From assembly GCA_030615805.1 (NCBI GenBank), contig JAUWYN010000009.1, positions 1 to 21,244 of the forward strand: a DNA stretch of 21,244 nt. Reading direction: 5' to 3'. Both the position numbers and the translations under genes were made by a program. Of the stretch, positions 20,593-21,244 are shown in pieces. Under the pieces are notes generated by a model. That model was given only the letters and a program-made list of their open reading frames with translations, did not search any database and was not told where the DNA came from. The DNA is from Hadesarchaea archaeon (GTDB taxonomy: Archaea; Hadarchaeota; Hadarchaeia; Hadarchaeales; Hadarchaeaceae). Position 1 is the stretch's first letter, and each line of letters begins with the position of its first letter.

Positions 20593-21244
20593 TTACTCGA
20601 CCACCCTTGGGACCTGCGGCAGCGGCTCGACCCGCTCTCGCACGAGCTCCGGCCACCGCGAGGGCTCGAACCCATGCTGCGCGAGAAAGCCAGCCACCCA
20701 TCGCGTGGTCCCAAAGCCACAACAGCCCGTCCAGATCTCTCGCCCCTTAGCCTCCTTTATCTTGAAAGTTTCCACGAACTTCGCGCGGTGCACGTTGTAG
20801 GACCCCAGCTCAAGCCACTCCCGCTTGTAGGGCAACGCCACCTCGAGGTCGTAAGTCGCCACCTTGCTCGAGTCGCTCACGTCGACCTCGACCCCTCCCT
20901 CCCGCATGTAGAAGGGGGTCGCCACCAAGAGCTGCCACTTGAGACCCAGCTCCTCTAGGAGCTCCACGCTTTTGTCAAGGATTTCATCTCGGATCTTGAC
21001 GACGTCGCCAGGCTCGCCGAGGAAGACAAACTCGACCCGCCTGAACTCCTGGGTGCGCACGAAGCCCTCGACGCCCCCACCCTCCCATCGGTAGGTCCAT
21101 CCACTGCGGTCGAATAGTTTGGCCGGTAGGTCTTCGAGTCGGACGCGGCGCCGGCTGAAGATCTCGTAGAAGGGCTCGCACTGCGCGGGGGCGAGCACGT
21201 AGGCGGGCGCTTTCAGGGCTTTATCGAGTTCCCCTACGGCCACC
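20593..21244 (-). CDS. serS: Seryl-tRNA synthetase, methanogenic zinc-dependent type, C-terminal part
   Basis: The frame is open to the window edge, giving about 216 C-terminal residues of a protein usually about 500 long; the start is outside. This is the rare archaeal SerRS, whose active site binds zinc that recognises the serine amino group. The zinc ligands expected from Methanosarcina SerRS are visible: a Cys in LAPAQCEPFY (fragment residue 22), a Glu in EFRRVEFVF (E71) and a Cys in IWTGCCGFG (174/175). RTQEFRRVEFVF is motif 2-like. GCCGFGTTRWVAGFLAQHGF is the motif 3 region that replaces the usual GxGxER. The final WPELVRERV is also typical of the type. The stop TAA lies 1 nt before the eS1 ATG. 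Confidence 0.9.
   Translation of the reverse strand, partial: VAVGELDKALKAPAYVLAPAQCEPFYEIFSRRRVRLEDLPAKLFDRSGWTYRWEGGGVEGFVRTQEFRRVEFVFLGEPGDVVKIRDEILDKSVELLEELGLKWQLLVATPFYMREGGVEVDVSDSSKVATYDLEVALPYKREWLELGSYNVHRAKFVETFKIKEAKGREIWTGCCGFGTTRWVAGFLAQHGFEPSRWPELVRERVEPLPQVPRVVE

Noticed and set aside
20592..20720. N-terminal extension of eS1 by 43 codons
   Set aside because: It lies inside the serS coding region, has arbitrary Ser/Arg-rich composition, and the ATG at 20591 gives the family N terminus.
1..21244. CRISPR arrays, IS elements, att sites, tRNA or rRNA genes
   Set aside because: No regularly spaced repeats, transposase or integrase motifs, or cloverleaf/rRNA signatures were seen on reading either strand.

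Overview
The window is archaeal chromosomal DNA, mostly of high GC (for example 38 of 60 bases are G or C at 9481-9540). It carries the archaeal exosome superoperon, an archaeal proteasome alpha subunit, eukaryote-type ribosomal proteins (eS1, eL15, eL43), RNase P protein Pop5, RNA polymerase subunit Rpo12, prefoldin beta and KEOPS Pcc1. Two aminoacyl-tRNA synthetases narrow the lineage. One is O-phosphoseryl-tRNA synthetase (SepRS). The other is the zinc-dependent 'methanogenic-type' seryl-tRNA synthetase, present as its C-terminal part. Together they point to a methanogen or a methanogen-related euryarchaeal lineage. The exact taxon cannot be decided from sequence alone.

Layout. Positions 1-2027 (+ strand): the 3' end of an endonuclease V gene, then a two-gene unit of a TIM-barrel sugar isomerase/epimerase-like protein and a very AT-rich SAM methyltransferase that looks acquired. 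Positions 2152-4367 (- strand): SepRS preceded by, and overlapping 4 nt with, a translin/Trax-family protein that keeps all four Trax catalytic acidic positions. Positions 4368-4852: a mostly non-conserved gap with a small acidic Trp-rich ORF on the + strand, a possible 47-aa ORF on the - strand, and T-rich terminator-like tracts.

Positions 4853-14278 (- strand; transcription runs from high to low coordinates): serA (short phosphoglycerate dehydrogenase-like form), eL15, a COG1325-type RNA-binding protein, Pop5, then after an internal promoter psmA, SBDS, Rrp4, Rrp41, Rrp42, eL43, Rpo12 (only 43 aa), a Brix-domain protein, Pcc1, prefoldin beta, a DHH phosphoesterase and the wyosine enzyme Taw1. 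These genes serve RNA decay, protein decay, ribosome assembly and tRNA modification. RNase P protein Rpp30, often found in this cluster, is absent here. Five junctions in this run have exactly zero spacer between stop and start.

Positions 14341-21244 (- strand): serS (partial), eS1, phosphoglucosamine mutase GlmM, a bifunctional sugar-1-phosphate nucleotidylyltransferase/acetyltransferase, a small DUF2095-like protein, an archaeal YchF/OBG-type GTPase with a TGS domain, and a B12-binding-domain radical SAM protein. GlmM and the GlmU-like enzyme together would make UDP-GlcNAc. No tRNA, rRNA, CRISPR array, IS element or prophage was seen. The observations most worth a second look are the Trax-like nuclease coupled to SepRS, the AT-rich methyltransferase unit, and the small ORFs in 4460-4806.
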